A stretch of DNA of 64,000 bases. Source: Lycium barbarum. Its lineage: Eukaryota > Streptophyta > Magnoliopsida > Solanales > Solanaceae. The stretch lies in the NCBI RefSeq assembly GCF_019175385.1, contig NC_083342.1:119102376-119166375 (forward strand). The letters are read 5' to 3'. Of the stretch, positions 1 through 10,234 are shown piece after piece. The notes beneath the pieces are model-generated. The model ran no database searches. It was not told where the DNA came from and was given only the letters and a program-made list of their open reading frames with translations. Position 1 is the first letter of the stretch; every line of letters begins with the position of its first letter. A program made the position numbers and the translations under genes.

Positions 1-503
1 GATGTTCAGATAATCCAATGACCAAATTCTTCTTCATTCAATAAACTTCTCCAAAAGTAAATTTATAAGTAAATGTTCTTTAACTAAAATTTTATGAAGT
101 CTATTTTCAGTTATGATTATGTCGATTTATTATTACCTATAAAAATTAATATTACAAATGTTAACCTCAGGCCATGTAGAGCCCAACATTTTAACTTGTA
201 CGTAATAATATGTACGTAGCAATCTAATGAATTGGGCATGATTTTGTAATTTTGCTTTTGGCTTCAGCTCTTTGAAAGTAAGGAAACTACAATCACATAT
301 CTCTGAGTTTACCATACCCATTTAACTGGCAAAACTAAATCACATACTCCAATTAACCATTTGACTGTAAAACTACATAATTGTATACTTGATTATAAGA
401 AAAAATTTGGACATCCAGATATAGAAAACAAAGGTCACACCATCGAGGAAAGAAAAGAAGTTACAATCAGATGTGTCCGAATATACTATAGCCCTATAAC
501 TAA
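1..503. other. AT-rich intergenic DNA, no gene seen
   Basis: This stretch is AT-rich and has only short open frames without recognisable domains. I see no RNA gene or repeat boundary before the MITE that begins at 513. Confidence 0.6.
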
Positions 504-512
504 AAGAAACTA

Positions 513-1157
513 GGGCAAAGATGCAAAATACCCCTTCAACTTTGCGATTTAGATCAGATATACTACTCGTTAAAAAAGTGGTGTACATATACCATCGTCG
601 TTACAAAATGGTGCAAATATTTCCCTGTCGTTACACAAATGATGCAATTATTTCCCTACCGTTACACAAATGGTGCAAATATACCCTTTTCGCTGATGGA
701 GTTTTTTAACAAAAAAAAATCATTTAGCTTATTTTTTAATTTACAAAATGCCACGTGGCTTTAAAAAAAGTCTAGCCGTTTTTTTTAGTAGACATATTTT
801 TCTAAATCCATATAGTAATTTTTTTTACTGGCGTGTCGAGCATAATTTGTTTAAAAAATATCCCCGTTACTTTAAAAAAATAAGTGTACCCATTTTTTAT
901 ATGAAAACCCAACCCAAATTATCATGTGACTTTAGAAAATTATGTGTCAAAAAAAATTGATAGACTTTTTTCTAAAGCCATTTGGCATTTCTTTTAATTA
1001 AAATATAATCTACATGATTTTTACAAAAAATTCCATCAGCAAAAAAGATATATTTGCACCATTTTGTAACGGCAGGGATATATATACACAACTTTTTTAA
1101 CGAGGAATATATTTGCTCTAAATCGCAAAGCCAAGGGGTATATTTTCACCTTTGCCC
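513..1157. mobile_element. Mutator-like MITE with long inverted repeats
   Basis: The element begins GGGCAAAG and ends CTTTGCCC. The outer ~110 bp on each side are imperfect inverted copies, including the shared words TTTGCGATTTAGA, CGTTAAAAAAGT and CAAAATGGTGCAAATAT. It is flanked by an identical 9-bp direct repeat, AAGAAACTA (504-512 and 1158-1166), the target-duplication length of Mutator-type transposons. The left arm contains about three imperfect copies of a ~31-bp unit (GTTACA-AAATGGTGCAAATAT, 598-690). It carries no coding capacity and depends on an autonomous element elsewhere. It lies about 210 bp upstream of the kiwellin pseudogene start. Confidence 0.88.
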
Positions 1158-1368
1158 AAGAAACTATATAATACAAATAGTATTCCACTAGACCATTTGA
1201 ATGCTAAACTTCACAACATTCTACTTAATTATAGTAAGAAATTTTGATGCCTGAAGTGGCATTTTTCTCCAACCAAAACCACTATATTAACCAGCTAGAT
1301 CATCCCAATCTCAACACAATCAACATTAGAGAACAAAACAAGACAAAACAACAGGGGACAAAAAAACC

Positions 1369-1982
1369 ATGAAGAACTCTAGCTTGGGAAAATCGCTTCT
1401 GGTGTTGCTAGTTTTTGGCACTCTTACTAACAGCTTAGATGCAAGATTACGGGTTTGCCAGCCGAGTGGCAAAATCAGAGGCATAAAGCCGCCTCCAGGA
1501 CAATGCAACCTGGAAAATGACTCAGATTGTTGCAAACAAGGCAAGACGTACAAAGACTTACTAATGTTCGCCTCCTGTGACTGGCAACACAAAAGGCAAT
1601 ACTAACGCTAAAGATTTTTCAAAAGGGCGGAGACAGGGGTGCATCATCAGTATGTGCAACCAATACCACTCTCACGATACTCCGATTGTTGCCCTTTCAG
1701 CCGGATGGTATAGTGGTGGTGATAGGTGCCTTAACTATGTAAAAGTAAGTGCTAATGGAAGAAGTGTGAAGGCTAAAAGGTTGTCGATGAGTGTGACTCT
1801 ACTATGGGATGTGATGATGAGCACGATTATCAGCCTCCGTGCCCGAATAACATTGTTGATGCCTCCAAAGCAGTGGAAAGCATTGAATATACCTGAAGAT
1901 GACTGGGGCGAGTATGTATGATATCACATGGTCTGATCGAAAAGATGCAACCCCTAAATTGTCTTTGTTTAAAGAAGCATGA
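1369..1982 (+). pseudogene. kiwellin (ripening-related barwin-like secreted protein), frameshifted
   Basis: The start codon at 1369 opens a hydrophobic signal peptide (MKNSSLGKSLLVLLVFG...) followed by the family segment CQPSGKIRGIKPPPGQC and NDSDCCKQGKTY. Downstream pieces lie in different frames: [50 protein letters not shown] and [11 protein letters not shown] count at least three or four indels, one in-frame stop (a Lys codon now reads TAA near 1561) and a GTAT duplication near 1916-1920 just before the usual C-terminal ITWSD. Kiwellins are cysteine-rich apoplastic proteins, usually about 190-215 residues, linked to fruit ripening and defence. The gene has no intron, as is usual in the family. 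It is a decayed copy and is not expected to make a protein. Confidence 0.88.
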
Positions 1983-2316
1983 TAAAAGTTGGTGGATAGT
2001 TCCAAAATGCAGTTTCATCTGAGTTGAGCCTCCCAGATCCTGATTTGTGGGCATGTTTGACTAATTCTTGGGCTACTGTGTTTGCTTCGCGGCATTTGTG
2101 CTGTATCTCTTGCACCCCCATCGCATCTAGCAGGAACCTGCACTCATTTAATATAATTGAGTGAGGGGATATGCTTTGTTCATTAAGTGTGGTTGCTAAT
2201 CTATAAGTGGAAACATATTTTTTGTAAAAGCTAGTTCCAATCCCTTTAAAAGGGCTTGTATTTCCGCATGCAGTGCTGGTTGGCATCTGATTTGCATTGA
2301 GAATCCTTCCTTCCAT
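1969..2316 (-). pseudogene. RNase H domain fragment of a non-LTR element (RVT_3 type)
   Basis: Read on the minus strand, the frame encodes PHSIILNECRFLLDAMGVQE, then IQHKCREANTVAQELVKHAH and a tail FWNYPPTFI. The pattern REAN-VA-(D/E)LAKHA is the hallmark C-terminal part of the plant RNase H-like domain found in L1-type LINEs and many 'putative ribonuclease H' genes. Only about 115 residues remain, without the N-terminal catalytic DG motif or a reverse transcriptase. It abuts the 3' end of the kiwellin pseudogene in the opposite orientation. It is most likely a truncated LINE or a degraded host paralogue. A second minus-strand fragment of the same domain lies at 42,650-42,960. Confidence 0.72.
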
Positions 2317-2745
2317 CTTCCATTAGAGTCTCTAATTACATACTCAGGATATGTGCAATATGTGGCGTAGATACTACTAAATTCTCACAGTTTGTTGTTG
2401 TGAAATTACGATTAATGAAATTCTTCGACTTTTAAGTGATAGTAATATGGAACAAAATGGATGCCTATGAAAGAACTAGACCTAATTAGTGGCCTCTGAG
2501 AAACAGGACTAGGTTCAAAAACTAATCTAAACCTACTATAGTTCGACTAAGATCAATCAATCAATTCGACTAAGATCAATCAATCAATCAACTAAACAAC
2601 CTCAATATCGAATTAGTTGGGGTCGGCTAGATAAGTCAGTTATATCCTTAGAAGTTGCATCAAGTAGCTAGGACCATTTTGCTCTAACTCCTAGCTTATC
2701 TGACCGTTGAACCAACTCTACTTTGTAGATAAGCAAAGTTAGTAG
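2317..2745. other. Intergenic, possible SINE/LINE tail
   Basis: No gene is visible. Around 2560-2640 there is a short tandem run of AATCAATC followed by ATTAGTTGGGGTCGGCTA, a phrase that recurs at the 3' side of plant short retroelements. I cannot define the element's ends. Confidence 0.35.
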
Positions 2746-4179
2746 GCGTTTGGACATGCGATTTCATCTCATAAGATGAAATTAGCGTTTGGACATGCGA
2801 TTTCATCTCATGATTTCATCGCATGAGATGAAATCCCAAATCATCCATAAAGGCATGATTTGGGATTCACAATCATGATTTCAATTTTTTTAAATGTCAA
2901 ACTTACCCATAAGTTTATATTTTGTAAAAAAAGATTCATAACTTGGTAGATATGTTTACCAATCATGTTTACCAACCATTTATATCAAATACTAAAAGAT
3001 CTACAAGTTGATAGTATATTTATAACAAATTTACTCTTATCAATCATATGGGAGGATTATGCTAAAGAGTAGTGATAAAATAAAGTATATTTTATGTTTT
3101 GATGATTGTCTAACTACTGAAAAACTAGAGAAAGACCTGGTTCACGATCTGCTCTCTCGGTACGTCGTACAGTCAGCAGCAACAACTGTAAAGCTGCACT
3201 GCCAACTGTACAGCAATGCTGCGGCCCATGCTTCAAGTCAAACATGGATGAGTGGTCTTTATCTCACCCACATGTTCCCCAATATATATACAACTTGTTC
3301 CAACATATTGTGTATCACTTGAAAACCTAAACAATCTTGTGCAAATCCTTACCGCCATAAGTTCTTAAGTGCTCTCAAGAATAAAGCCACTTACAAGCTC
3401 AAGAACCTGATCCAGACACCAAGTTATATCTATGTTCTTTAGGTTGTTGTGAGTCTTTGTTCATTTGTTCCTTAAACTGTAAACCTACTCTTCGCTTTTA
3501 AGAAGTTGTTTGTAGGTATTTAGAATTCTCAAAAGTTGTCTATAGCTTTTGAGTGGCACTCTTGGGTAGAGTTAGTCAAGTGTATTAGTTGGTTTGGCTA
3601 GAGTTAATCAAACGTGGTTGTGTGCTTGGCTAAGAGTAGTCAAGAATTGTAGCTTACAATAGGTGTACTGTAAGGGTGAAAGATTTATGTGAGTTAAATT
3701 TCTAGATTACAAGAGGTTGTAATCTGAAGTTGCTCAGTGTAGTGAAGTAAAATCCTACATGGTAGGTCGTGGTTTTTAGTCCCTTGAGCAAGGAGTTTTC
3801 CACGGTAAAATCCTGTGTTATTTACTTACTGCACTGTCTGAGAGAACTGGTAGATAATCAGGTCCCTCATATATTGTTTGGTGGACGCACAGCTTTCAAC
3901 AAGTAGTTATACTACAACTCATGTTCAATTTTCAGTTTTATTGAACTAAAATTTGATTAATTGATGTTGTATTTTTTAGAAATTTCTTCTAGTAGCGTAT
4001 TAATTTTGTTATGAACTATAACTTGCTCATTCGGTAAGATTGTATAAGCATTGAAAAAGTTTTGATGGTTTTCTGTACTTGTGGGTTTTTATGTCTATAA
4101 GAAAAAATACAACTTAAAAAATCTAAATTGCATGTCCAAACATGATTTCATCTCGTGATTTCAAATCATGTCCAAACGG
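2746..4179. mobile_element. Inverted-repeat (Tourist/hAT-like) element split by a solo LTR
   Basis: The left end reads GCGTTTGGACATG followed by GATTTCATCTCAT, and this start is repeated in direct orientation 37 bp later (2783). The right end reads CATGATTTCATCTC...AATCATGTCCAAACG, the inverted counterpart. The left arm also contains a hairpin of GATGAAATC/GATTTCATC. No transposase is visible and the target duplication is not clear. The middle is occupied by a solo LTR (3073-3901); without it the element would be about 600 bp. The superfamily is unassigned. Confidence 0.6.
3073..3901. mobile_element. Solo LTR (probably Ty1/copia type)
   Basis: The 829-bp sequence starts TGATAAAATA and ends TTTCAACA, and is bounded by a 5-bp direct repeat AGTAG (3068-3072 and 3902-3906). 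The TG...CA ends plus a 5-bp duplication define an LTR insertion. No internal region or second LTR is present, so it is the product of LTR-LTR recombination. The stretch CCCTTGAGCAAGGAGTTTTC with ACGGTAAAATCCTGTG near its 3' part resembles R/U5 regions of solanaceous copia elements; that assignment is from memory and less certain. Confidence 0.82.
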
Positions 4180-4183
4180 CTTC

Positions 4184-5530
4184 TTATAAATTGGCCTCAA
4201 ATGGTTGAACATTGAGTTGTTTTAACTTTTACAGTGATGTGAGCTTCCTGAAAAAGAGAAACTATTTTCTGACATAAACTTAAAAGTAATATGGAATTCA
4301 GCACTGCCAAAAAATTCAGGATTTCATCTGCTCCCAATTGCTTATTTCAGGGTGCTCTGCTTCTCACTTTAGCTGTGTTAATTTATCTGTGTTAACACTG
4401 CTTCCATACAAAATTACAGATAGTCAAGACAACATTAAGAACTTAATGCAGTGCCAAGAAGTAGTTCAGGTTGAAAATCCTCCAACGAATCAACTGGAGA
4501 ATAGTTAAATACTTAGATATAAAGCTCTTCCAGTGGAGCTCTATCTTGTTCAAATTTAGTTTTCCCTTCTCGGAGACTATGGCAAGTTTTCATGGGAAGA
4601 AGCTGTGCTTGCTATTGCTTTGGCTTTATCTTACTTCTGTATCCTTTTTCTTGAAAGTGTTCCTTATTTGTTGTTATGTACTATTGTTACTGTACGGAAG
4701 ACAGTTGTTACTTGCTTAATTAAGGAAGTTATACAGGCTGCAACTCATTATAAAGTCTATTGCTTGTCATCCATTAGAGTTGATCTTTTGATTATGAATT
4801 AATTGAGTTACTTAATAAGTCATCCTGTACAGGTATGATGTGTTTATATGATTGCCAAGCTTAGCAATGGAGACTTGCATTTATTGCTGAGATTTGAGGA
4901 TTTCAGGCAATTGGGAATTGACATTGCCATGCCAACTTTTAGTTATGTGCCTTGAAAATCATAGTTTCCATTTTCATTAGCTTATCGTTGATGCGACAGT
5001 AAGACTTATAAATGGTGTAAGACTTATAAATGGCTTTAATGATAATGTTGACAGGTTAAGTCTAGCTCTTTCTTTGTTTGATGTAGGTAACTGGGTAATA
5101 CTCTGAACTGCGGATGAGACAATCACTAGCTGAAGATCACAATCAATAAGCATAGAACATAAAAAGCAATTTCAAAAGCTACACTATGGTGCATCTTCTC
5201 ATGGATTTGGAATGAGAGAAATAGCAGATTATTCAGTGCATACACTATTTGTCACGCGAGGAAAGATATGATTGTTAGCACTCTGCATTTCCACCTAAGA
5301 ATCAGCAGAGTCATTGCTAGAACTTACCTTGTGTTAGACAAACGTTAACAGGAAAGAAATGGGAAGCTGGAATAAAAAAGAAAAAGAGATTAACATAAAG
5401 TTTGTTATACTATAGAAGTCATCCTTCATGCTCCAAATTGGTTCATATTATATAATGCATACAGAGCTCTGTAACGCAAATAGCTTATATCATTGACCAC
5501 TAATCCAAGATATGATCACAAAAACAAATC
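4184..5530. other. Intergenic DNA, weak exon-like segment
   Basis: No recognisable gene. From about 4576 to 4720 one plus-strand frame reads hydrophobic (EEAVLAIALALSYFCILFLE), like a membrane segment of a lost exon, but no start, splice context or family can be supported. The rest is low-complexity AT-rich sequence downstream of the CER1-type gene's 3' end. Confidence 0.4.
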
Positions 5531-5537
5531 TTTATTC

Positions 5538-8500
5538 CTAATTCTTTGATTCAGTAGCAGAAGACATGGTTAATGGGCAAAATCCATGATCTAGACTAGC
5601 TTTCCATACTTTGTCAATATCAAACATCATGTTACCACACTCGTGCTCGTTCCAACCTTCCAAGGCGTGCAAAATCCCAGCTATTCTCCATGCACTCATA
5701 ACTCTTCTTGGCAACCAATTCTGGAATCATAATAGATTCAATCATGAATTTCTTATATTATGATAACACGCTAAAAAAATTAATGAGAAATTAAGGATAA
5801 TAAATAATCTTTTCTAATTACCTCACAAGAGTCTACATTTTCAAGATTTTTAGGAGTAATCATAGCTGGTGTGCTGAAGTAGAAGCAATCCTTGCGAGCT
5901 TTCCTTGGTGGGAATTGTGAATAAGGAATGAATAAGGTTCCTTTTGGTGCTTTCAATTGTTCGTCTTCACTCAATCCATCCCCTACTAGCCATGTCTGCA
6001 TTGTAATGTTCAATCAATAACTTTTTTCATTTGTTTGTTATTAATTATCAAGATTTAGGACGGTATATTTCGGTGTAATTTGTTTGTACATACCCTTGAA
6101 GCATAAGACTTCGACAGGACCAAGTGAGCTGCAGCCTCAGGGGTAAGCTTTGCTTTAAGTCTCTTGTACTCCTCTTCGCCTAATGTGACAACCTATATAT
6201 AAAAAAAGACACTAGTGAATGAGGTAAAGGAAAATAACCGATAGTGATGGAGGAGATTAATAGTCAAATATACCTGAATTCCTCCTTGGCACAAGGCAAG
6301 GGCAATGGAGTAAGCAACTTTGGACAAACGGCCTCTAAGGACAACTTGAGAAGTTCCTTTAGGAATGGAGTTTATTACCACAGCAACAGCTAAGCTACTT
6401 CCATCTACCACCTTCACTTTCAGCTGAGGATTCTTTCTTATGTAAAGTTCACCATTACTATTCAGCTGCTCTTCCTGGAAAGTTACATTTGTATAAAGGG
6501 ATAAGTATCAATAGGGTGCAGCGAAGATTTCATTATAATTATATTTGTCCTTAATAATCAATGTTTGTGATAGCTAACAGAAGTTTTGCAACACTTCTGA
6601 CACAAAATCACATGTTAAGAAGAGATCATCATACTCTTAAAGGTAAATTAACGACAGAGCATTAGTAGTTTCTTTTACATATATTATGACTTGCCTGATT
6701 TAAGAGTCCAAGGCTCAAAACTTTTATGCCTTTCTTATCTGCTTCCGTGATGGCTTCCTCAATCAAGTTGTTAATAGTCTCTCTTTGCCATTTCATAAAG
6801 TACTGCAACAAAATCAAGAATCATGCTAATTAATAGCTTTAACAAAGGGTCAAAAACGTAAAAAGAATCTGGAATAATATTGATTACTTACTTGTACGCG
6901 ATACTTTGGGATAGCCCAAGTTTGTAATTTGAGATTCTTGAACAAATTTCTCTCGACAACAAATGTGTGACCATATATCCAAGTAATCATTATGGAACAT
7001 AGTGTGACGGGCCACATTACCCAAAAATACCACTTAGAGGTGTGAGGCTCCGAGGCCAAGGATGCAAATCCTAGTCGAAGATGGTAAATGGATTCTGGAG
7101 TTGTTAGATGTGTTAGATGCACAGCATTAGGCACTTCAGCTTCCCTTTCAAGTGACATTTCATACAATGTGTCTGAGGACTTGTCCAATGTATCATAGAT
7201 ATAGTCATACATTGGCATGAAGAGAGAAAAGTTTGTCCTGAATTGAGTGTGATGTAGTGAGTGGTACCTGTGACATTCAAACATTGATTTTAGTGGCAAA
7301 AAATTAAACAAAATCTTCACAAATACACAAAACTTCAGTTATTACATTCGAAGCGGTTCCATAAATTTGATGAAACATTGCTGTAGTTATTGTTCTGGAA
7401 GTAATAAAAAAGCTGATTGGTTAAGACTTTGTCTAGAGTATCTTTGACGTTTATATTTATAAGATACAAAAACATGTACTATGGTCCCCCACCTAATATC
7501 CATCGATTAATGAGGCATGGATGAAAATGTTGTGATTCAGAAGTGGGAACTCTGTATTTTGAACCTTTTGGCTTTTAACATGCACTTTTATTCTAGATGG
7601 AAAAAAAAAGCGCAATTTCGGTTAGTTATCATTTTTATCAGATGATTTAATTGTGTAAATATTTTGCATAAAATTAAGCTCACTGAGGTATAGGGCATGA
7701 ACACTCACGAGGGCGTATACATCAAGTACTTGAGAGGGGGAAAGATAGAGAACATCCACTTAGGAATGAGCTCAAAGTTGCAGTGGCCCATGTTGTTCAT
7801 GAAATCAATATAGGTAACGTAAGCAGCAAATGAAGCCATAGAGGCAGTCCCAGTGAGTACAGTTGTCATCAATGGTATGGCAAAGAGCGCGAAATATGAT
7901 ATGTGCTCAGCAAATGGATGAATAACAGCTGCCAAAATAAAATAAAAAATGTTAAGTCCTCACTCCTCACTACCAGAGAAAATGATACAAATTAACAATT
8001 TTGAAGACAACTTACAAGTGATGGGCTCAGTAACAATGGAGGAGTGATGATGAGAATGATAACGAGAGTAGAGAAAATGGTGATGCAGAGCTCTATGAAG
8101 CCAATAATAGAGAAACTCAACAGGACCACTATGAAGCAAGGCAATTATAATGATCCCATCAGTCCTCCACCATGGCATGTGATGAGCCTGTTCCAGAAAT
8201 TGGTATCCAATATAGTATAACAGTCCATTAAATATGATCTGATCATCCCTACAAAATAATTTAAGTTAGTATGAATGAAATTTCCCTTTCTAACCAACAA
8301 AAAAAAAAAAACTAACCTTAAGTCAATCTTTCCATGTATCTTTTGTTGTCCCATTTAGATAGAGTCCAACAACGTAATAATATATTACAAAATTTAGATC
8401 TGCACCTACCGAGTTCAAAATTCCGGATTCCTTAAAGTAGGGCTAATATTATAGGGTTAAAACCTTTACAATATTTTTTAGCCTTGGGAAATCTATACAT

Positions 8501-9760
8501 TGCGTAGTAAATATTCGTTGTAAAATTAGCCTTAATAACCACTAGGAGTTCGACTACGCGTCCCAAAAAAACCTTGCTTAGTAAGAAGTCAATTTTCCTC
8601 TTTACATAGAAAATAATTTTTTTATAGAAATTCTTTATGTTAATCAAATATCTTGAAGAAATGACTCTCATCCTACCAATCACATCAATATTTACTTTCT
8701 CTTGGAATTATAAGAGGAAGAACGAGGGTGTGTTATGCTACCACTTATTACCATGCAGTGGTGGGAGCCACGCTTATTCAACGAGTGTTAGTTGGCTGGA
8801 AAATTATTCTCAGTCACAATTTATGTGGCACCTTTCGAATTTAGAGAATTAAATCTTTGATCTAATTTTTGTATATGTTTTTTAAATATTTTTTAATAAC
8901 AATTATTGTGACTTATCATACTTCTTATGAAGTTTTCAAACATATAAACTTTATTTTAAAAGTGTTGAAGGTTCTATGTCCGAATTCAAGGTCATTGAGA
9001 AACTTAACTCTCGATCTGAATGTCACTGGGGCAGAGGGAGTACTAGATATCTTGTAGATAGGTAAAAAGAAATCTATATAAGTAAATCATATGTTAATCT
9101 TTTTAGCTTATTTGTATATTTTTTGACTCCTCTCGGTAAAAATGTTGGTTCTTCCCCTATTAAGTGGTACTATTTACTGTGGATTAGATGAAGAATGAGG
9201 CGTCACTAAAAAGAAGGGGAAAAAAAACGTAGTTACATTAATTTTTTGATAATTAATCGCTCAATAAGATTAGGTTTAATCTTTAGCTATAAAATTTGTC
9301 CGTCGCTAATTTCTAATTTTTTTTTTTAGTAGTGCGTAAAGGTAATAAGAAGTACGTACCAGTTCCTTTCTCTGTCAACTTGATCAAATTCGATGCTCTT
9401 ATCAACAATTCGGCTAGTACCCTTTGCAGTAACATAACGGGATAGAGATATCCATACCTGGTTGTGAATCATTCTCGAGAGCAGAAGTGGGAAAATGATT
9501 ATGTATACAATGTCCCTCTGGCTTTCATCTTTGCTCATGAAGAATGTGTATGTGCCATGAACCACAAATGGTGCCAAAACCAAGTACTTCATTCCAACAA
9601 ACAATTTTAAAAAGAGTTAGCAGAATATCTTAGCTATATTAATAACTACATGATGTTTAATTTTGAGTGCAAGAAATATAATAACGGGAAAAAATAGTAC
9701 CTTGAAGTTGCCAAGCCATGTCCATGGCCATTCAGTGAGAATGCCAGGTTTAGAGGCCAT
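5538..9760 (-). CDS. CER1: CER1-type very-long-chain aldehyde decarbonylase, 10 exons
   Basis: CER1 proteins are ER membrane enzymes that work with CER3 to turn very-long-chain acyl-CoA-derived aldehydes into cuticular alkanes. Coding exons on the minus strand, in order: 9760-9701, 9586-9360, 8248-8016, 7928-7709, 7267-6892, 6802-6695, 6474-6274, 6192-6094, 5995-5822, 5720-5538. They join in one frame of 1,881 nt (626 residues), the usual CER1 length. The protein starts MASKPGILTEWPWTWLGNFK. The di-iron histidine clusters HRALHHH, HSHHH and HSLHH are all intact, with transmembrane segments around them. The C-terminal WAX2 domain is present (VVDGSSLAVAVV, WLVGDGLS, LEGWNEHECG). Intact His boxes separate it from CER3, which lacks them. 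Every intron is GT-AG except intron 6 (GC-AG). No stop or frameshift was found. Confidence 0.95.
6475..6694 (-). other. GC-AG intron 6 of the CER1-type gene
   Basis: The exon ends AAATCAG and the intron begins GCAAGT, a classical GC donor with strong flanking match to the U1 consensus. It ends TTTCCAG before GAAGAGCAGCTG. Reading frame is kept only with this junction (...LGLLNQ | EEQLNSNG...). GC-AG introns are a minority class in plants. Confidence 0.85.
8811..9048. mobile_element. Degenerate Stowaway-like MITE in CER1 intron 2
   Basis: The left part reads CACAATTTATGTGGCAC and the right part GTCACTGGGGCAGAGGGAGTA, matching the mutated ends of Stowaway-type elements (CTCCCTCCGT... inverted). 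The left terminus has lost its CTCCCTC core, so the exact start is uncertain. Confidence 0.55.
9204..9334. mobile_element. 131-bp CACTA-type MITE in CER1 intron 2
   Basis: The ends are CACTAAAAAGAA and TTTTTTTAGTAGTG, inverted to each other and matching CACTA termini. The element is flanked by the 3-bp direct repeat CGT (9201-9203 and 9335-9337), the duplication length of the CACTA superfamily. It has no coding capacity. It resembles the termini of the 6-kb CACTA element at 49,097, which also begins CACTACTAAAAA. Confidence 0.8.
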
Positions 9761-9863
9761 GTTTTTGTACTTCTTCTTCGCAAAGCTGGTAAACTAAAGT
9801 ACTTGTGAGTTTTGACCAGCTAAGCTTGTTCTTCCTCTCTTCTCTTAAAGTTAAAGACCTCTC

Positions 9864-9871
9864 TTTAAATA
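9864..9871 (-). promoter_or_regulatory. Probable TATA box of the CER1-type gene
   Basis: TATTTAAA on the minus strand lies about 104 bp upstream of the start codon, followed by a purine-rich leader. An alternative AT-rich box (TATATTATATGG) lies about 30 bp further upstream. Confidence 0.5.
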
Positions 9872-10051
9872 GAAGTCTATTATAGAGCCATATAATATAT
9901 CCGCCCAATTAATGCCCTTTCCTGCAATGTCTCCCCAAGATCAATAATCACATGTAGCTCTATGGGCATAGGCATGTGTAACCAAACGGGTTCTACGACA
10001 CTGCTAAAAAACTACTCGCGTGTTTGTATATTATATTATTTATATTATGTA

Positions 10052-10232
10052 CTCCTTCAATTTTACTTATGAAACTTAAGCTTAAACATGTTACGATATT
10101 AGTGTTGTTATAAGAACTTCTAATTTAGGATAAAATAGAAGCTAAAAGTTACATTGTTTCTGAATTTAGAAATGTGTATTCTTTTCATAACGGGCTAAAA
10201 GAAAAGTGTGCACATAAAATGAAACGGGGGAG
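10052..10232. mobile_element. Stowaway-type MITE upstream of the CER1-type promoter
   Basis: The element runs from CTCCTTCAATTTTAC to AAATGAAACGGGGGAG with inverted ends, and is flanked by TA on both sides, as for Tc1/mariner-type MITEs. It is 181 bp long and lies about 290 bp upstream of the CER1-type start codon, close enough to affect the promoter. Confidence 0.75.
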
Positions 10233-10234
10233 TA

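Larger units (their letters stand above)
8249..9359 (-). other. Large intron 2 of the CER1-type gene, hosting repeats
   Basis: At 1,111 bp this is the longest intron in the gene. It contains a 131-bp CACTA-type MITE (9204-9334) and a decayed Stowaway-like element (about 8811-9048). Donor GTACGTACT and acceptor TTTGTAG support the boundaries. Confidence 0.85.

Noticed and set aside
2560..2640. Possible complete SINE
   Set aside because: Only one tail-like phrase is present; no polymerase III boxes or target duplication were found.
3059..3322. 87-residue open frame
   Set aside because: It falls in the solo LTR at 3073-3901 and is not a known protein.
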